From Clostridiales bacterium (GTDB lineage: Bacteria > Bacillota > Clostridia > Christensenellales > Aristaeellaceae): a stretch of DNA of 54,514 bases. Positions 1 through 8,727 of this stretch are shown here, one piece after another. Numbering within the stretch: position 1 is the stretch's first letter; every line of letters starts with the position of its first letter. The notes under the pieces were generated by a model that had not been told where the DNA came from, did not search any database, and saw only the letters and a program-made list of their open reading frames with translations. A program made the position numbers and the translations under genes. Location: assembly GCA_022787165.1 (NCBI GenBank), contig JALFVL010000003.1, positions 1-54,514 of the forward strand. The letters run 5' to 3'.

Positions 1-74
1 AAGCTCAAAAATGCGAGAAAAACGGAGAAAACGCGAGGTCTTCAAAAGAAATTCAAAAAATCTCAAAAAAACGG

Positions 75-104
75 TTGACAGAAATGGAAGCACGGGCGTA
101 TAAT
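75..104 (+). promoter_or_regulatory. Sigma-A promoter of rpmG-secE-nusG
   Basis: TTGACA at 75-80 and TATAAT at 99-104 are both perfect consensus hexamers with an 18-bp spacer. A-rich DNA at 1-70 could act as an UP element. It lies about 60 bp before the rpmG start and should drive the whole translation/secretion operon. Confidence 0.85.
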
Positions 105-162
105 AAGCAAGCATGTTCGCAGGCGGTTTTCTGCCTGCATATTGGAGAAGGAGGTGTCTTGT

Positions 163-327
163 ATGGCTGCTGCTGGTGTGCGCGTGAAGATCACGCTGGC
201 CTGCACGGAGTGCAAGCAACGCAATTACAACACGATGAAGAATAAGCGCAACAACCCGGACCGTATCGAAATGAGCAAGTACTGCCGTTTCTGCAAGAAG
301 CACACGGTTCATAAGGAAACCCGCTGA
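163..327 (+). CDS. rpmG: 50S ribosomal protein L33
   Basis: A 54-residue basic protein of the large ribosomal subunit. It begins [18 protein letters not shown] and carries two CxxC knuckles (TECK near residue 17 and YCRFC near 42), so it is the zinc-binding form of L33. The ATG at 163 is chosen because AAGGAGGTG at 148-155 sits 7 bases before it; an in-frame ATG-like codon at 142 lies upstream of that Shine-Dalgarno. It is the first gene of the usual rpmG-secE-nusG-rplK-rplA order and ends 34 bp before secE. Identity is secure from length, motifs and neighbours. Confidence 0.95.
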   Translation: MAAAGVRVKITLACTECKQRNYNTMKNKRNNPDRIEMSKYCRFCKKHTVHKETR

Positions 328-361
328 TTCTCGCGGCAAGACGGATAAGGAAGTGAAAGAG

Positions 362-625
362 ATGTCTGAAAAGAAGGAAGTCAAGAAGACCGAAAAGCCC
401 GGCTTCTTCACCCGCGCCAAGAACTGGATTGTCGCGCTTCCGGGACGCATCGCCGGTGCGTTCAAGAACATGGCGTCCGAGCTCAAGAAGGTTGCGTGGC
501 CGTCCAAAAAGGATCTCATCAACTACTCTGTCGTCGTGATCGCGTTCGTCGTCGCGCTGGCGATTATCGTTGGTCTCCTGGATACCGGTTCTTCTTTCCT
601 GGTCAAGAAGCTCATTGCGCTGTAA
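362..625 (+). CDS. secE: Preprotein translocase subunit SecE
   Basis: An 87-residue small subunit of the SecYEG channel. A charged lysine/glutamate-rich head is followed by an amphipathic stretch with ELKKVAWPSKKD near residue 42, the SecE signature, and one C-terminal membrane helix (YSVVVIAFVVALAIIVGLL). The ATG at 362 has AAGGAAG at 347-353 at good spacing; an in-frame GTG at 353 overlaps that ribosome site and is less likely. It lies between rpmG and nusG as in most Firmicutes, 28 bp ahead of nusG. Confidence 0.95.
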   Translation: MSEKKEVKKTEKPGFFTRAKNWIVALPGRIAGAFKNMASELKKVAWPSKKDLINYSVVVIAFVVALAIIVGLLDTGSSFLVKKLIAL

Positions 626-653
626 GACCGAAAAGAGCTGAGGAGGGTTCAAC

Positions 654-1175
654 ATGGCGGACGAGCAGGCTCTTTGGTATGTTGTGCATACCTACTCGGG
701 CTACGAGAACAAAGTCGCCGGCGACCTGGTCAAGACGGTCGAGAACAACGGCATGGGCGACCTGATTCAGGACGTCAAGGTGCCGATTGAGGAGGTCGTC
801 GAGACCCGCAACGGAAAGCCTCATACCATTCAGCACAAGCTGTTCCCCGGCTATGTTTTGGTCAAGATGATCAAGACCACCGAGACCTGGTACATCGTGC
901 GCAACACGCGCGGCGTGACCGGCTTTGTGGGCCCGGGATCCGAGCCGATTCCGCTGACGGACGAGGAATTCGAGCGGATGACCAGCTGCCAGGGAACGAT
1001 CCGAATCGATCTGGAGCCCGGCGACGCTGTGCGCATCAAGACCGGAAGCGTCGAAAACGCGATCGGCACGGTCGAGGAGATCAACGCCGAGGAGCACAAG
1101 GTCAAGGTTTCCATCGAAATCCTGTCCCGCAAGACGACGGTGGAATACGACGTGAGCGAGGTGGAGCGCCTGTAA
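654..1175 (+). CDS. nusG: Transcription termination/antitermination factor NusG
   Basis: A 173-residue protein that binds RNA polymerase and links it to the ribosome or Rho. The N-terminal NGN domain opens with ALWYVVHTYSGYENKV and contains LFPGYVLVKM near residue 62; the C-terminal KOW domain carries EPGDAVRIKTG near residue 120 and ends EYDVSEVERL. GAGGAGGG precedes the ATG by about 8 bases. Length is normal, without the inserted domain seen in some lineages. About 160 bp of leader separate it from rplK. Confidence 0.96.
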   Translation: MADEQALWYVVHTYSGYENKVAGDLVKTVENNGMGDLIQDVKVPIEEVVETRNGKPHTIQHKLFPGYVLVKMIKTTETWYIVRNTRGVTGFVGPGSEPIPLTDEEFERMTSCQGTIRIDLEPGDAVRIKTGSVENAIGTVEEINAEEHKVKVSIEILSRKTTVEYDVSEVERL

Positions 1176-1198
1176 GCGCCCCTGCCTTAAGAACACAG

Positions 1199-1227
1199 AC
1201 AACCCCCGGGAGCTTTCCCGGTTGTTG
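1199..1227 (+). promoter_or_regulatory. Hairpin in the nusG-rplK leader
   Basis: A GC-rich inverted repeat (CCGGGA pairing with TCCCGG, extended by CAAC/GTTG) lies 25 bp after nusG. No T-run follows, so it looks like a processing or regulatory hairpin in the 159-base leader of rplK. Whether ribosomal proteins bind here cannot be judged by eye. Confidence 0.4.
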
Positions 1228-1334
1228 GACAAGCCTGCCTCTGGCGGGCGGCAGCCCAGGGCGGCATCGCGCGCGCTGGGCGTGGGAGGAACGATTCCGT
1301 TCCGCGTGACCACAGATTTAGGAGGTTTAATACC

Positions 1335-1763
1335 ATGGCGAAGAAAGTTACTGGCATGATTAAGCTGCAGGTGCCGGCTGCGAAGGCCAATCCTGCCCCG
1401 CCGATTGGCCCGGCGCTCGGTCAGCACGGCGTCAATATCCCGGGCTTCTGCAAGGAGTTCAATGAGCGCACGAAGAATGACGCCGGCCTGATTATCCCGG
1501 TCGTCATCACCGTCTACTCCGACCGCTCCTTCACCTTCATCACCAAGACCCCGCCGGTCCCGGTTCTGATCAAGAAGGCGCTGAACATCGAGTCCGGCAG
1601 CGGCAAGCCGAACAAGACCAAGGTTGGCCAGCTGACCCAGGCCCAGGTTCGCGAGATCGCCGAGAAGAAGATGCCTGACCTCAACGCGGCGAGCATCGAG
1701 GCCGCGATGAGCATGGTCAAGGGCACCGCCCGCTCCATGGGCGTCACCGTCGCCGACGCCTGA
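1335..1763 (+). CDS. rplK: 50S ribosomal protein L11
   Basis: A 142-residue protein of the GTPase-associated centre, needed for factor-dependent GTP hydrolysis and stringent-response sensing. It opens [20 protein letters not shown] with the typical [19 protein letters not shown] following, and the C-terminal RNA-binding domain ends [17 protein letters not shown] precedes the ATG. Length matches the family. It is followed by rplA with a 108-base gap that holds two short hairpins. Confidence 0.97.
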   Translation: MAKKVTGMIKLQVPAAKANPAPPIGPALGQHGVNIPGFCKEFNERTKNDAGLIIPVVITVYSDRSFTFITKTPPVPVLIKKALNIESGSGKPNKTKVGQLTQAQVREIAEKKMPDLNAASIEAAMSMVKGTARSMGVTVADA

Positions 1764-1780
1764 TCCAGGCTGTGACTTTC

Positions 1781-1821
1781 AGCGCGGCTGTGCCGCGCGA
1801 TGCAGCCCGTCCTGCGGGCTG
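1781..1821 (+). promoter_or_regulatory. Two hairpins between rplK and rplA
   Basis: Perfect small inverted repeats GCGCGGC/GCCGCGC (about 1782-1798) and CAGCCCG/CGGGCTG (1803-1821) lie in the rplK-rplA gap. Neither has a T-tract. They may set mRNA processing or L1 feedback, but I do not recognise a defined L1 site. Confidence 0.4.
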
Positions 1822-1871
1822 AGATAGTGGGAGGACATTGCGCCGTTTGTACCACAAGGAGGAACAAAACT

Positions 1872-2561
1872 ATGAAGCATGGCAAGAAGTATGTCGAGAG
1901 CGCGAAGCTCATCGAGCGCAGCAAGCTGTATGATCCGGACGAGGCCGTGAAGCTCGCGCTTCAGACCGCGAAGTCCAAGTTCGACGAGACGCTGGAGATC
2001 TCCGTCCGCCTGGGTGTCGATCCCCGTCAGGCCGATCAGCAGGTTCGCGGCGCCGTCGTTCTGCCCAACGGCACCGGCAAGAAGGTTCGCGTCCTCGTGT
2101 TCGCCAAGGGCGAGCAGGCGAAGGCCGCTGAGGAGGCCGGCGCGGATTACGTCGGCGCTGAGGAGCTCGTCGCGAAGATTCAGGGCGAGAACTGGTTCGA
2201 GTTTGACGTCGTCGTCGCGACGCCGAACATGATGGGCGTTGTCGGCCGTCTGGGCCGCGTCCTCGGCCCGAAGGGCCTCATGCCGAACCCGAAGAGCGGT
2301 ACGGTCACCATGGATGTGGCGAAGGCCATCGCCGAGATCAAGGCTGGTAAGGTTGAGTACCGCCTCGACAAGCAGGCGATCATCCACTGCCCGATCGGCA
2401 AGAAGTCCTTCACCGCCGAGCAGCTGACCGAGAACCTCTCCGCGCTGATGAACGCCATCAACCGTGCGAAGCCGGCTGCCGCGAAGGGCATCTACCTGCG
2501 CAGCGTCGTGCTCTCCTCGACGATGGGCCCGGGCATCAAGGTCAATCCGCTCAAGTTCTGA
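1872..2561 (+). CDS. rplA: 50S ribosomal protein L1
   Basis: A 229-residue protein of the L1 stalk, which moves deacylated tRNA out of the E site. It starts [20 protein letters not shown] and contains the L1 signature around [22 protein letters not shown] near residue 127. The ATG at 1872 is preceded by AAGGAGGAAC; a longer reading from 1800 would have no ribosome site. It closes the operon, followed by a strong terminator, and rplJ-rplL do not follow as they usually would. Confidence 0.97.
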   Translation: MKHGKKYVESAKLIERSKLYDPDEAVKLALQTAKSKFDETLEISVRLGVDPRQADQQVRGAVVLPNGTGKKVRVLVFAKGEQAKAAEEAGADYVGAEELVAKIQGENWFEFDVVVATPNMMGVVGRLGRVLGPKGLMPNPKSGTVTMDVAKAIAEIKAGKVEYRLDKQAIIHCPIGKKSFTAEQLTENLSALMNAINRAKPAAAKGIYLRSVVLSSTMGPGIKVNPLKF

Positions 2562-2590
2562 TTCGCGTCCGCGCGAGGATGAAAGCAAAA

Positions 2591-2624
2591 GGGAATGTAT
2601 CGCAAAGGTACATTCCCTTTTTTT
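2591..2624 (+). terminator. Rho-independent terminator after rplA
   Basis: GGGAATGTA pairs perfectly with TACATTCCC around a 9-base loop, followed by seven T residues. It ends the rpmG-rplA operon 30 bp after the rplA stop. Confidence 0.93.
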
Positions 2625-2705
2625 ACTCTGCAAATCCACCCCGTTTCAATCGTAGGCCGCTTTGCGGCCTGCTCTGAAACTACATTCTTTTCTGATGGAT
2701 AGGAA

Positions 2706-2774
2706 ACGTTAGGGCTGCCGCCCTAAGACCTGCTTGGGGATTTCATCCCCAAACCCCACTTTCGCTTCGCGCGG
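2706..2774 (+). repeat. Dispersed multi-hairpin intergenic repeat, copy A
   Basis: A unit of successive palindromes: TTAGGGC/GCCCTAA, then TTGGGGAT/ATCCCCAA, then TTCGCTTCGCGCG. A near-identical unit lies inverted at 8953-9023 and a looser one at 9149-9211. Arms change together between copies (TTGGGGAT/ATCCCCAA here, TGAGGGAT/ATCCCTCA in copy B), so structure seems conserved. It lies in the gap between rplA and the convergent LysR gene. Confidence 0.7.
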
Positions 2775-2795
2775 TTTTCAGCATTCATACAGGAA

Positions 2796-3719
2796 TCAGA
2801 ATCCATCCCCTGGCGTGAAGCCCGCGTTGGTCTGCGGGTTTTCGGCGCGCTTTTCGCGCGCAAACGCCTCGATATGCGCGGCCATCTGCCGGACGGCGGG
2901 CGCGAGCATCTGCGGATTCTGCACGGCAATGCCAAATTCACGGTATTCCATCGGCTCGATGGGATAGGCGTCGACATTCCCATGCGCGCGCTCGAGGATC
3001 AGGCTCGGCAGAATGCAGATGCCGAACCCGCTTTCCACCATCGCGATGGTCGACAGGTCGTCCACGACGCGGCAGCTTGCGCGCACGGCGAAGTGATGCT
3101 TGGCCAGAAAGGCCTGAATGTCGGCGTCGGTCGCGTCGCCCTGAATGACGAAGGTCTCATGGCGCAGCTCCTCGGGAGTGACATAGCCGGGGTTGAGCGT
3201 GCGAAAGCCCTTGGGCACGACGCACATCAGCCTGTCCCGGTAGAGCGGATGGACGGACAGCTCCCGCGTCGATTTGGTCGAGAGAAAGCCGAGGTCGACG
3301 GCGCCGGTCTTGATCCAGGCGATGACGTCGTCGTAGGTGCCCTGATGGATTTCGATGTCTACACCGGGGAATTTGCGCTTGTAAGAGGTCACGATCTGCG
3401 GCAGCCAGGACATGCAGACGCTGTTGAACGCACCGATGCGCACGGTGCCGCGCTGCACCCCCTTGAGCTCATCCACAATCTGCGTGAGCGCGTCATCGGC
3501 CGAAAGCACCTGACGGATCACGGGGTAGAGCGCCTCGCCGCTGCGCGTGAGGGAGACGCCGCCCTTGCCGCGCACGAAGAGCGCAAAGCCGCAGGCCTCC
3601 TCCATCGAGCTGACCGCATGGCTGATGGCGCTGGGCGTCAGATGAAGCGCCTGCGCGGCGCGCGCAAAGCTGCCCTGCTGCGTCACGGTGTAAAAGATGC
3701 GGTATTCCAGCAGCGTCAC
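2796..3719 (-). CDS. LysR-family transcriptional regulator
   Basis: A 307-residue regulator. The N-terminal winged helix-turn-helix (residues about 1-60) reads LEYRIFYTVTQQGSFARAAQ then LTPSAISHAVSSME, the standard LysR recognition helix. A substrate-binding fold follows (about 90-290; RGTVRIGAFNSVCMSWLP, then VDLGFLSTKSTRE). The start is a GTG at 3719 with AAGGAGG 8 bases upstream. It lies 24 bp downstream of yhaM in the same direction, so the two probably share an mRNA. The ligand and target genes cannot be read from the sequence. Confidence 0.88.
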   Translation of the reverse strand: MTLLEYRIFYTVTQQGSFARAAQALHLTPSAISHAVSSMEEACGFALFVRGKGGVSLTRSGEALYPVIRQVLSADDALTQIVDELKGVQRGTVRIGAFNSVCMSWLPQIVTSYKRKFPGVDIEIHQGTYDDVIAWIKTGAVDLGFLSTKSTRELSVHPLYRDRLMCVVPKGFRTLNPGYVTPEELRHETFVIQGDATDADIQAFLAKHHFAVRASCRVVDDLSTIAMVESGFGICILPSLILERAHGNVDAYPIEPMEYREFGIAVQNPQMLAPAVRQMAAHIEAFAREKRAENPQTNAGFTPGDGF

Positions 3720-3743
3720 GGGGAGACCTCCTTCGCCTTTCGG

Positions 3744-4691
3744 TTATTTTGTCAGATCCTCGTCGGGAATGCGGTAAAGCTGCCGGTTGTCAAGCCCCCA
3801 GACCTTCTCGGAGAAGCCGCCCGGCATCGCGCGGGAGAGCGCCTCGTTCATTTCATACAGGCGGGCGTCGAGCGTGTCAATGGCATTGAGCACCTCGGCC
3901 TCGGGGAACTTGGGCGCAAGCGGGCTGCCGTATTCGGGAATGCCGTGGTGGGAGAGAACCATGTGCTGCAGCAGCAGCGCCTTGCCGCGGCTCGCGCCGG
4001 TCTTCTGCGCGGCGAGCTCGATGTTGACCACGCCGCGGACGATGTGCCCAAGCAGCTTGCCGTCGACGCTGTAATCGGAGACGAGGCCGAGCGCGTCGGC
4101 ATCCATTTCGTCGATCTTGGCGAGGTCGTGGACGATGACACCGGCCGTCAGCAGGCTCGCGTTGAGCTGGGGATAGACCGTCATGATCGCGCGCGCGGCC
4201 TTGAGCATGGTGGTCATGTGATGCAGCAGGCCGCTGCGCTCCGCGTGATGCATCTGCTTGGCGGCGGGAAAGGTCAGCAGCTTGCTGCCTGCGCGGTCGA
4301 GCAGCTCACAGGTGATGCGGCGAAGATCGGAATCGGCGATGTGATCCGCGGCGCGAATGATCTCCTCAAGCATCGCCTTGGGGTCCTCCGGCGCGCAGGG
4401 GATCAGCGTGGACATATCTACGCCGTCGCGGTTTTCGGCGGCGCGAATCTTTTCCACGCGCAGCTGCATACGCCCGTTGAACTCGTTGCCCGTGGCGCGC
4501 ACCTTGACAATGCTGCCCGCGACGGGCGGCTGGACGGTGCCATCCCACATCTTGGCGTTGATGGAGCCGGAGCGGTCGGCGAGCGTCATGTCGAGATAAT
4601 TCTTGCCGGAGGCGGCGGCACGCTGCTCGGCGGAACGAACGATCAGAAAGCCCTCGAATTTGTCATCGCGGCGGATTTCGGACAGAAGCAT
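3744..4691 (-). CDS. yhaM: YhaM-type 3'-5' exoribonuclease (OB-fold + HD domain)
   Basis: A 315-residue protein. An N-terminal OB-fold (about 10-90; NYLDMTLADRSGSINAKMWDG) binds nucleic acid, and an HD phosphohydrolase domain follows with HHAERSGLLHH near residue 155 and GVIVHDLAKIDE near 190, supplying the metal ligands. Order and length match Bacillus YhaM, which trims RNA (and DNA) from the 3' end. It has its own promoter at 4733-4761, divergent from mglB, and is followed by the LysR gene. KGBB-like annotation as a generic HD protein is the only alternative. Confidence 0.85.
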   Translation of the reverse strand: MLLSEIRRDDKFEGFLIVRSAEQRAAASGKNYLDMTLADRSGSINAKMWDGTVQPPVAGSIVKVRATGNEFNGRMQLRVEKIRAAENRDGVDMSTLIPCAPEDPKAMLEEIIRAADHIADSDLRRITCELLDRAGSKLLTFPAAKQMHHAERSGLLHHMTTMLKAARAIMTVYPQLNASLLTAGVIVHDLAKIDEMDADALGLVSDYSVDGKLLGHIVRGVVNIELAAQKTGASRGKALLLQHMVLSHHGIPEYGSPLAPKFPEAEVLNAIDTLDARLYEMNEALSRAMPGGFSEKVWGLDNRQLYRIPDEDLTK

Positions 4692-4732
4692 GGATAAACT
4701 CCTTTCATTAGAAGGACAAAGGTCTGACTATC

Positions 4733-4761
4733 ATTATGAACGAAATGGACGGCATTTGCAA
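4733..4761 (-). promoter_or_regulatory. Promoter of yhaM-lysR
   Basis: On the minus strand TTGCAA (4756-4761) and CATAAT (4733-4738) are separated by 17 bp, about 40 bp before the yhaM start. The 331-bp space to mglB holds only this and the divergent mglB promoter. Confidence 0.6.
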
Positions 4762-4887
4762 GAGAAAGTTCGGGCAAACAGGGCAAGGGGGAGAAATAGG
4801 GGCAGACAGACGAAGGAAATGAACAAATCTGCCGGATGTATGAGGTCTGGCGTGTAGAAAAACGGAAGGAAATTTTGGGGGGAAAGG

Positions 4888-4916
4888 TGGACAAAAAACA
4901 CCATTCATGGTATACT
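4888..4916 (+). promoter_or_regulatory. Promoter of the mgl operon
   Basis: TGGACA (4888-4893) and TATACT (4911-4916) are 17 bp apart. About 100 bases of untranslated leader separate it from mglB. No clear operator palindrome was seen around it. Confidence 0.75.
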
Positions 4917-5022
4917 TTCAACAGCACCTGACGGATGGTTTCGGTGGATACTTTGCGTCGGGCATGAAATGGCCACTCAACGGGCGCAATCCCGTTGAAA
5001 TAAAAAGAAGAGGTGTATTCCC

Positions 5023-5973
5023 ATGAAAAAGATCATCGCTCTTGTGATGGCTCTGCTGGTCGTGGCGCTCTGTGGCGTCGCCACCGCTGAGGACGCTCCG
5101 AAGATCGGCGTTGCGATCTATCAGTTCGCCGACAACTTCATGACCCTGTACCGCACCGAGCTGGCCCGCTACCTGACCGAGGACTGCGGCATTCCGGCTG
5201 AGAACATCGTCATCATGGACGGCAAGAATGACCAGGCCGAGCAGACCAACCAGATCGACTCGTTCATCGCGGACAACGTGGACGTGCTGATCATCAACCT
5301 CGTGCAGAGCTCCTCTGCCGCTTCCGTCATCCAGAAGGCTGACGCCGCTGGCATCCCGGTTGTCTTCATCAATCGTGAGCCGGTCGCGGACGACATGGCG
5401 CTCTCCGAGAACATCTGCTACGTCGGCGCTGACGCCCGTCAGTCCGGCACCTTCCAGGGCGAGATCGTTGCCGAAACCGAGAACAAGGGCGACATCAACG
5501 GCAACGGCACCGTCGATTACGTCATGATCATGGGCGACCCGGAGAACATCGACGCGCAGTATCGCACCGAGTACTCCATCAAGGCCCTGACCGACGCTGG
5601 CCTGGCCGTCAACAAGCTCTTCGAGCAGCGCGGTGACTGGGATCAGACCAAGGGCCAGGAGCTGGCCGCGACCGCTCTGTCCCAGTATGGCAACGACATC
5701 GACGTCATCTTCTGCAACAACGACGCGATGGCGCTGGGCGCCTATCAGGCGATCGTTGACGCCGGCCGCGTGGTTGGCGAGGACATCTACCTCCTCGGCG
5801 TTGACTGCCTGGACGAGTGCAAGGCGATGGTCGAGGCCGGCACCATGACCGGTACCGTCCTGAACGACCACATCGGCCAGAGCCACACCGCGGCTGACGT
5901 CGCGCTGAAGGCTGCCGCTGGCGAGAAGATGGAGAAGTACTACTGGGTTGACTATGTGAAGGTCACCAAGTAA
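5023..5973 (+). CDS. mglB: Galactose/methyl-galactoside ABC transporter, substrate-binding protein
   Basis: A 316-residue exported binding protein. A signal peptide (MKKIIALVMALLVVALCGVA) ends near residue 22; there is no lipobox cysteine at a standard position. The mature part is a type-1 periplasmic-binding fold: IGVAIYQFADNFMTLYRTEL, VDVLIINLVQSSSAASVIQKA, then VFINREP and DVIFCNNDAMALGAYQAI, all matching galactose/glucose-binding MglB. GAAGAGGTG precedes the ATG. It leads the mglB-mglA-mglC operon, and an exported beta-galactosidase-type gene occurs later in the window. The exact sugar is inferred from family. Confidence 0.9.
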   Translation: MKKIIALVMALLVVALCGVATAEDAPKIGVAIYQFADNFMTLYRTELARYLTEDCGIPAENIVIMDGKNDQAEQTNQIDSFIADNVDVLIINLVQSSSAASVIQKADAAGIPVVFINREPVADDMALSENICYVGADARQSGTFQGEIVAETENKGDINGNGTVDYVMIMGDPENIDAQYRTEYSIKALTDAGLAVNKLFEQRGDWDQTKGQELAATALSQYGNDIDVIFCNNDAMALGAYQAIVDAGRVVGEDIYLLGVDCLDECKAMVEAGTMTGTVLNDHIGQSHTAADVALKAAAGEKMEKYYWVDYVKVTK

Positions 5974-5991
5974 TCGAATCCTGTGAATCAA

Positions 5992-6027
5992 ATGGGGGTG
6001 CGTGCGCTTGTGCGCACGGACCCCCAT
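5992..6027 (+). terminator. Intercistronic hairpin between mglB and mglA
   Basis: ATGGGGGT and GACCCCCAT arms enclose an inner GCGTGCGC/GCGCACG stem, with no U-tract. Such hairpins after binding-protein genes usually protect the upstream message or partly terminate, giving more MglB than MglA/C (inference). Confidence 0.6.
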
Positions 6028-6057
6028 TATCTTTGGGTATAAGGGGGAAACGCTTTC

Positions 6058-7593
6058 ATGTCGGAATATCGGCTTGAAATGAAGGGCGTGGTCAAGCAGT
6101 TCCCGGGCGTCAAGGCGCTCGACCATGCTCAGCTCAAGCTCCGGCCCGGCACGGTTCACGCTCTGATGGGCGAGAACGGCGCGGGCAAGTCCACCCTGAT
6201 GAAGTGCATGTTCGGCATTTACAAGATGGACGAGGGCGAAATCTACTACGAAGGCAAAAAAGTCACGATCAATGACCCGCTGCAGGCGCTCTCCATGGGC
6301 ATCGCCATGGTGCACCAGGAGCTGCAGCCCGTTCCCGAGCGCTCTGTCGCCGAGAACATCTACATCGGCCGCTACCCGATGAAGAAGCTGCTGGGCTTCA
6401 TCCCCGTCGTTGATCACGACAAGATGAACAAGGATACCGAGAAGCTGCTCAAGAAGGTTCGCATGAACTTCAACCCCAGGCAGCGCCTGGGCGATCTCTC
6501 GATTTCCCAGATGCAGTCGGTGGAAATCGCGAAGGCGGTTTCGGCGGACTGCAAGGTGCTCATCCTCGATGAGCCGACCTCCTCGCTGACCTCCAACGAG
6601 GTCGAGGCGCTCTTCCGCATCATTGAGGATCTCAAGGCCGAGGGCGTCTCCATCGTCTACATCAGCCACAAGATGGACGAGATTCTGCGCATCTCTGACG
6701 AGGTCACGATCATGCGCGACGGTCACTACATCGGCACCTGGGAATCCAAGGGCCTGACGACCGACAAGATCATCACGCAGATGGTCGGCCGCGAGCTGAC
6801 GAACCTCTTCCCGGAGCGCCACAATGTGCCGGGAGACGTCGTCTTTGAGGTCGAGGATTTCACCTCGATCAACCCGCGCTCCTTCAGAAACTGCACCTTC
6901 AACGTCCGCAAGGGCGAGATCCTTGGTGTGGCGGGCCTGGTCGGCGCGCAGCGCACGGAGCTCATGGAGGGCCTCTTCGGCATCCGCGCGCACACGAAGG
7001 GCAAGATCAAGTATCAGGGCAAGGAGCTCAAGATCAGCCGCCCGCGCGACGCCATCAAGCAGGGCATCGCGTTGCTGACGGAGGATCGCCGCGCTACTGG
7101 CATCATGGGCGTGCTCTCCATCGCGGACAATATCTCCATCGCCAGCCTGGACCAGTATCTGGACATGGGCATTGTCATCAACAACAAGAAGATCGAGCAG
7201 CTTGTGCAGGACAACGTCAAGAAGATGAGCATCAAGTGCCCGTCCTCCAAGACGCAGATTCAGTCGCTTTCTGGCGGCAACATGCAAAAGGTGCTCATTG
7301 GCCGCTGGCTGGCCAATAACCCGGATGTGCTCATCCTCGACGAGCCGACCCGAGGCATCGACGTCGGCGCAAAGTATGAAATCTACTGCATCATCGAGGA
7401 GCTGGCCCGCGCCGGCAAGAGCATCATCATGATTTCCTCTGAAATGAGCGAGATCATCGGCATGAGCGACCGCGTCATGGTCATGTGCGACGGCCGCATC
7501 ACCGGCTTTATCGACGGCAAGGAGGCCAATCAGGAGAATATCATGACGCTGGCCACCCAGTTCGAAAAGGCGCCCTCTGCCGCGGCAGACTGA
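6058..7593 (+). CDS. mglA: Galactose/methyl-galactoside ABC transporter, ATPase (two ABC domains)
   Basis: A 511-residue cytoplasmic ATPase with two fused ABC cassettes. The first has Walker A GENGAGKS at residues 38-45 and Walker B VLILDEPTSSL near 167. The second lacks a canonical Walker A lysine loop (GVAGLVGAQRTELMEGLFG) but keeps LSGGNMQK and VLILDEPTRGIDVG, the asymmetry normal for MglA/RbsA-type proteins. It follows mglB after a hairpin and precedes mglC by 42 bp. RbsA-like assignment is possible from the ATPase alone; mglB decides the name. Confidence 0.9.
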   Translation: MSEYRLEMKGVVKQFPGVKALDHAQLKLRPGTVHALMGENGAGKSTLMKCMFGIYKMDEGEIYYEGKKVTINDPLQALSMGIAMVHQELQPVPERSVAENIYIGRYPMKKLLGFIPVVDHDKMNKDTEKLLKKVRMNFNPRQRLGDLSISQMQSVEIAKAVSADCKVLILDEPTSSLTSNEVEALFRIIEDLKAEGVSIVYISHKMDEILRISDEVTIMRDGHYIGTWESKGLTTDKIITQMVGRELTNLFPERHNVPGDVVFEVEDFTSINPRSFRNCTFNVRKGEILGVAGLVGAQRTELMEGLFGIRAHTKGKIKYQGKELKISRPRDAIKQGIALLTEDRRATGIMGVLSIADNISIASLDQYLDMGIVINNKKIEQLVQDNVKKMSIKCPSSKTQIQSLSGGNMQKVLIGRWLANNPDVLILDEPTRGIDVGAKYEIYCIIEELARAGKSIIMISSEMSEIIGMSDRVMVMCDGRITGFIDGKEANQENIMTLATQFEKAPSAAAD

Positions 7594-7635
7594 TGACAAG
7601 GCGAATCAATCCGCAAAAAAGGAGATAAAACCAAT

Positions 7636-8634
7636 ATGGCCAAGAAAGTGAACGCGAAGGCCGTAACCAAATGGCTTTCCGAAAATATCATCATCGTGCT
7701 GATCTTCCTCGCGTCGGTCTTCGTCAGCACGCAGAACAAGAACTTCCTCTCCACCAACAACATCCGCAACCTGCTCTCCAACACCGCCGTGCGTTTCATC
7801 ATCGCCTGCGGCGTCTCCGGCTGTCTGATCACCAAGGGCACCGACCTGTCGGCTGGCCGTGTCGCCGGTCTGGCGGCCTGCCTCTCCGGCATCCTGCTGC
7901 AGAAGGCGGACTACGCCAGCCGCTTCTATCCGAATATGCCGGAGCTTCCGCTGCTCCTCGTTCTGCTGATCGTCATGGCGCTCTGCGGTGCGATTGGCGC
8001 GATCAACGGATCCGTCATCTCCTTCCTCAAGGTTCCGCCGTTCATCGCGACGCTGGGCATGCAGACGCTGATCTACGGCATCTGCCTGGTCTACACCGGC
8101 GCGATCCCGATCGGCGGCCTGCGCAATGACTACACCGGCCTGGCGACCGGCTATGTCGGCACGCGCATGCTCTCCAACCTGACGATCATCGCCATCGTCG
8201 TGGGCCTGCTGATGTGGTTCCTCTACAACAAGACCCGCTACGGCAAGTACATGTACGCCATCGGCGGCAACGAGAACGCCGCTGAGGTCGCGGGCATCAA
8301 CGTCAACAAGAGCAAGATCAAGATCTACATGCTCGCCGGCATCCTCTACGGCCTGACCGGCTTCCTGGTCTGTGCCAAGTCCGGCGGCTGCTCGGTCAAC
8401 ACCGCGCAGGGCTGGGAGCTTGAAGCCATCGCGGGCTGCACCATCGGCGGCGTCTCCGTCAACGGCGGTGTCGGCACCATCCCGGGCATCCTCATCGGCG
8501 TGCTGGTGTTCGAGGTTCTCAAGATCGTCCTGCAGTTCCTGGGCGTCGAGTCCTCCTACACCTATGTGGCGCAGGGCCTGGTTATCATCATCGCGGTCGC
8601 GCTCGACCTGCGCAAGTATCTGGCGAAGAAGTAA
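7636..8634 (+). CDS. mglC: Galactose/methyl-galactoside ABC transporter, permease
   Basis: A 332-residue inner-membrane permease. Multiple hydrophobic helices are visible from residue 14 on; the family loop AIGGNENAAEVAGINVNKSKIKIYML lies near 215 and the ATPase-contact region AGRVAGLAACLSG near 75. AAAAGGAG lies 9-14 bases before the ATG. It completes the MglBAC importer and is followed by a small membrane protein reading frame. Confidence 0.92.
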   Translation: MAKKVNAKAVTKWLSENIIIVLIFLASVFVSTQNKNFLSTNNIRNLLSNTAVRFIIACGVSGCLITKGTDLSAGRVAGLAACLSGILLQKADYASRFYPNMPELPLLLVLLIVMALCGAIGAINGSVISFLKVPPFIATLGMQTLIYGICLVYTGAIPIGGLRNDYTGLATGYVGTRMLSNLTIIAIVVGLLMWFLYNKTRYGKYMYAIGGNENAAEVAGINVNKSKIKIYMLAGILYGLTGFLVCAKSGGCSVNTAQGWELEAIAGCTIGGVSVNGGVGTIPGILIGVLVFEVLKIVLQFLGVESSYTYVAQGLVIIIAVALDLRKYLAKK

Positions 8635-8727
8635 TCCCGTTTCCCCCTTGGCCCGCCGCGTCCAGCCCTGGCACGGCGGGCTTTCCTGTCTATCCGGCGC
8701 GCAGCCGGCCACATGGAGGGTCTGACT

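Noticed and set aside
4918..7599. A very long open frame on the minus strand across mglB and mglA
   Set aside because: It is antisense to genes with clear families, has no ribosome site, and its arginine/aspartate/histidine-rich translation is typical of the shadow of a high-GC gene.
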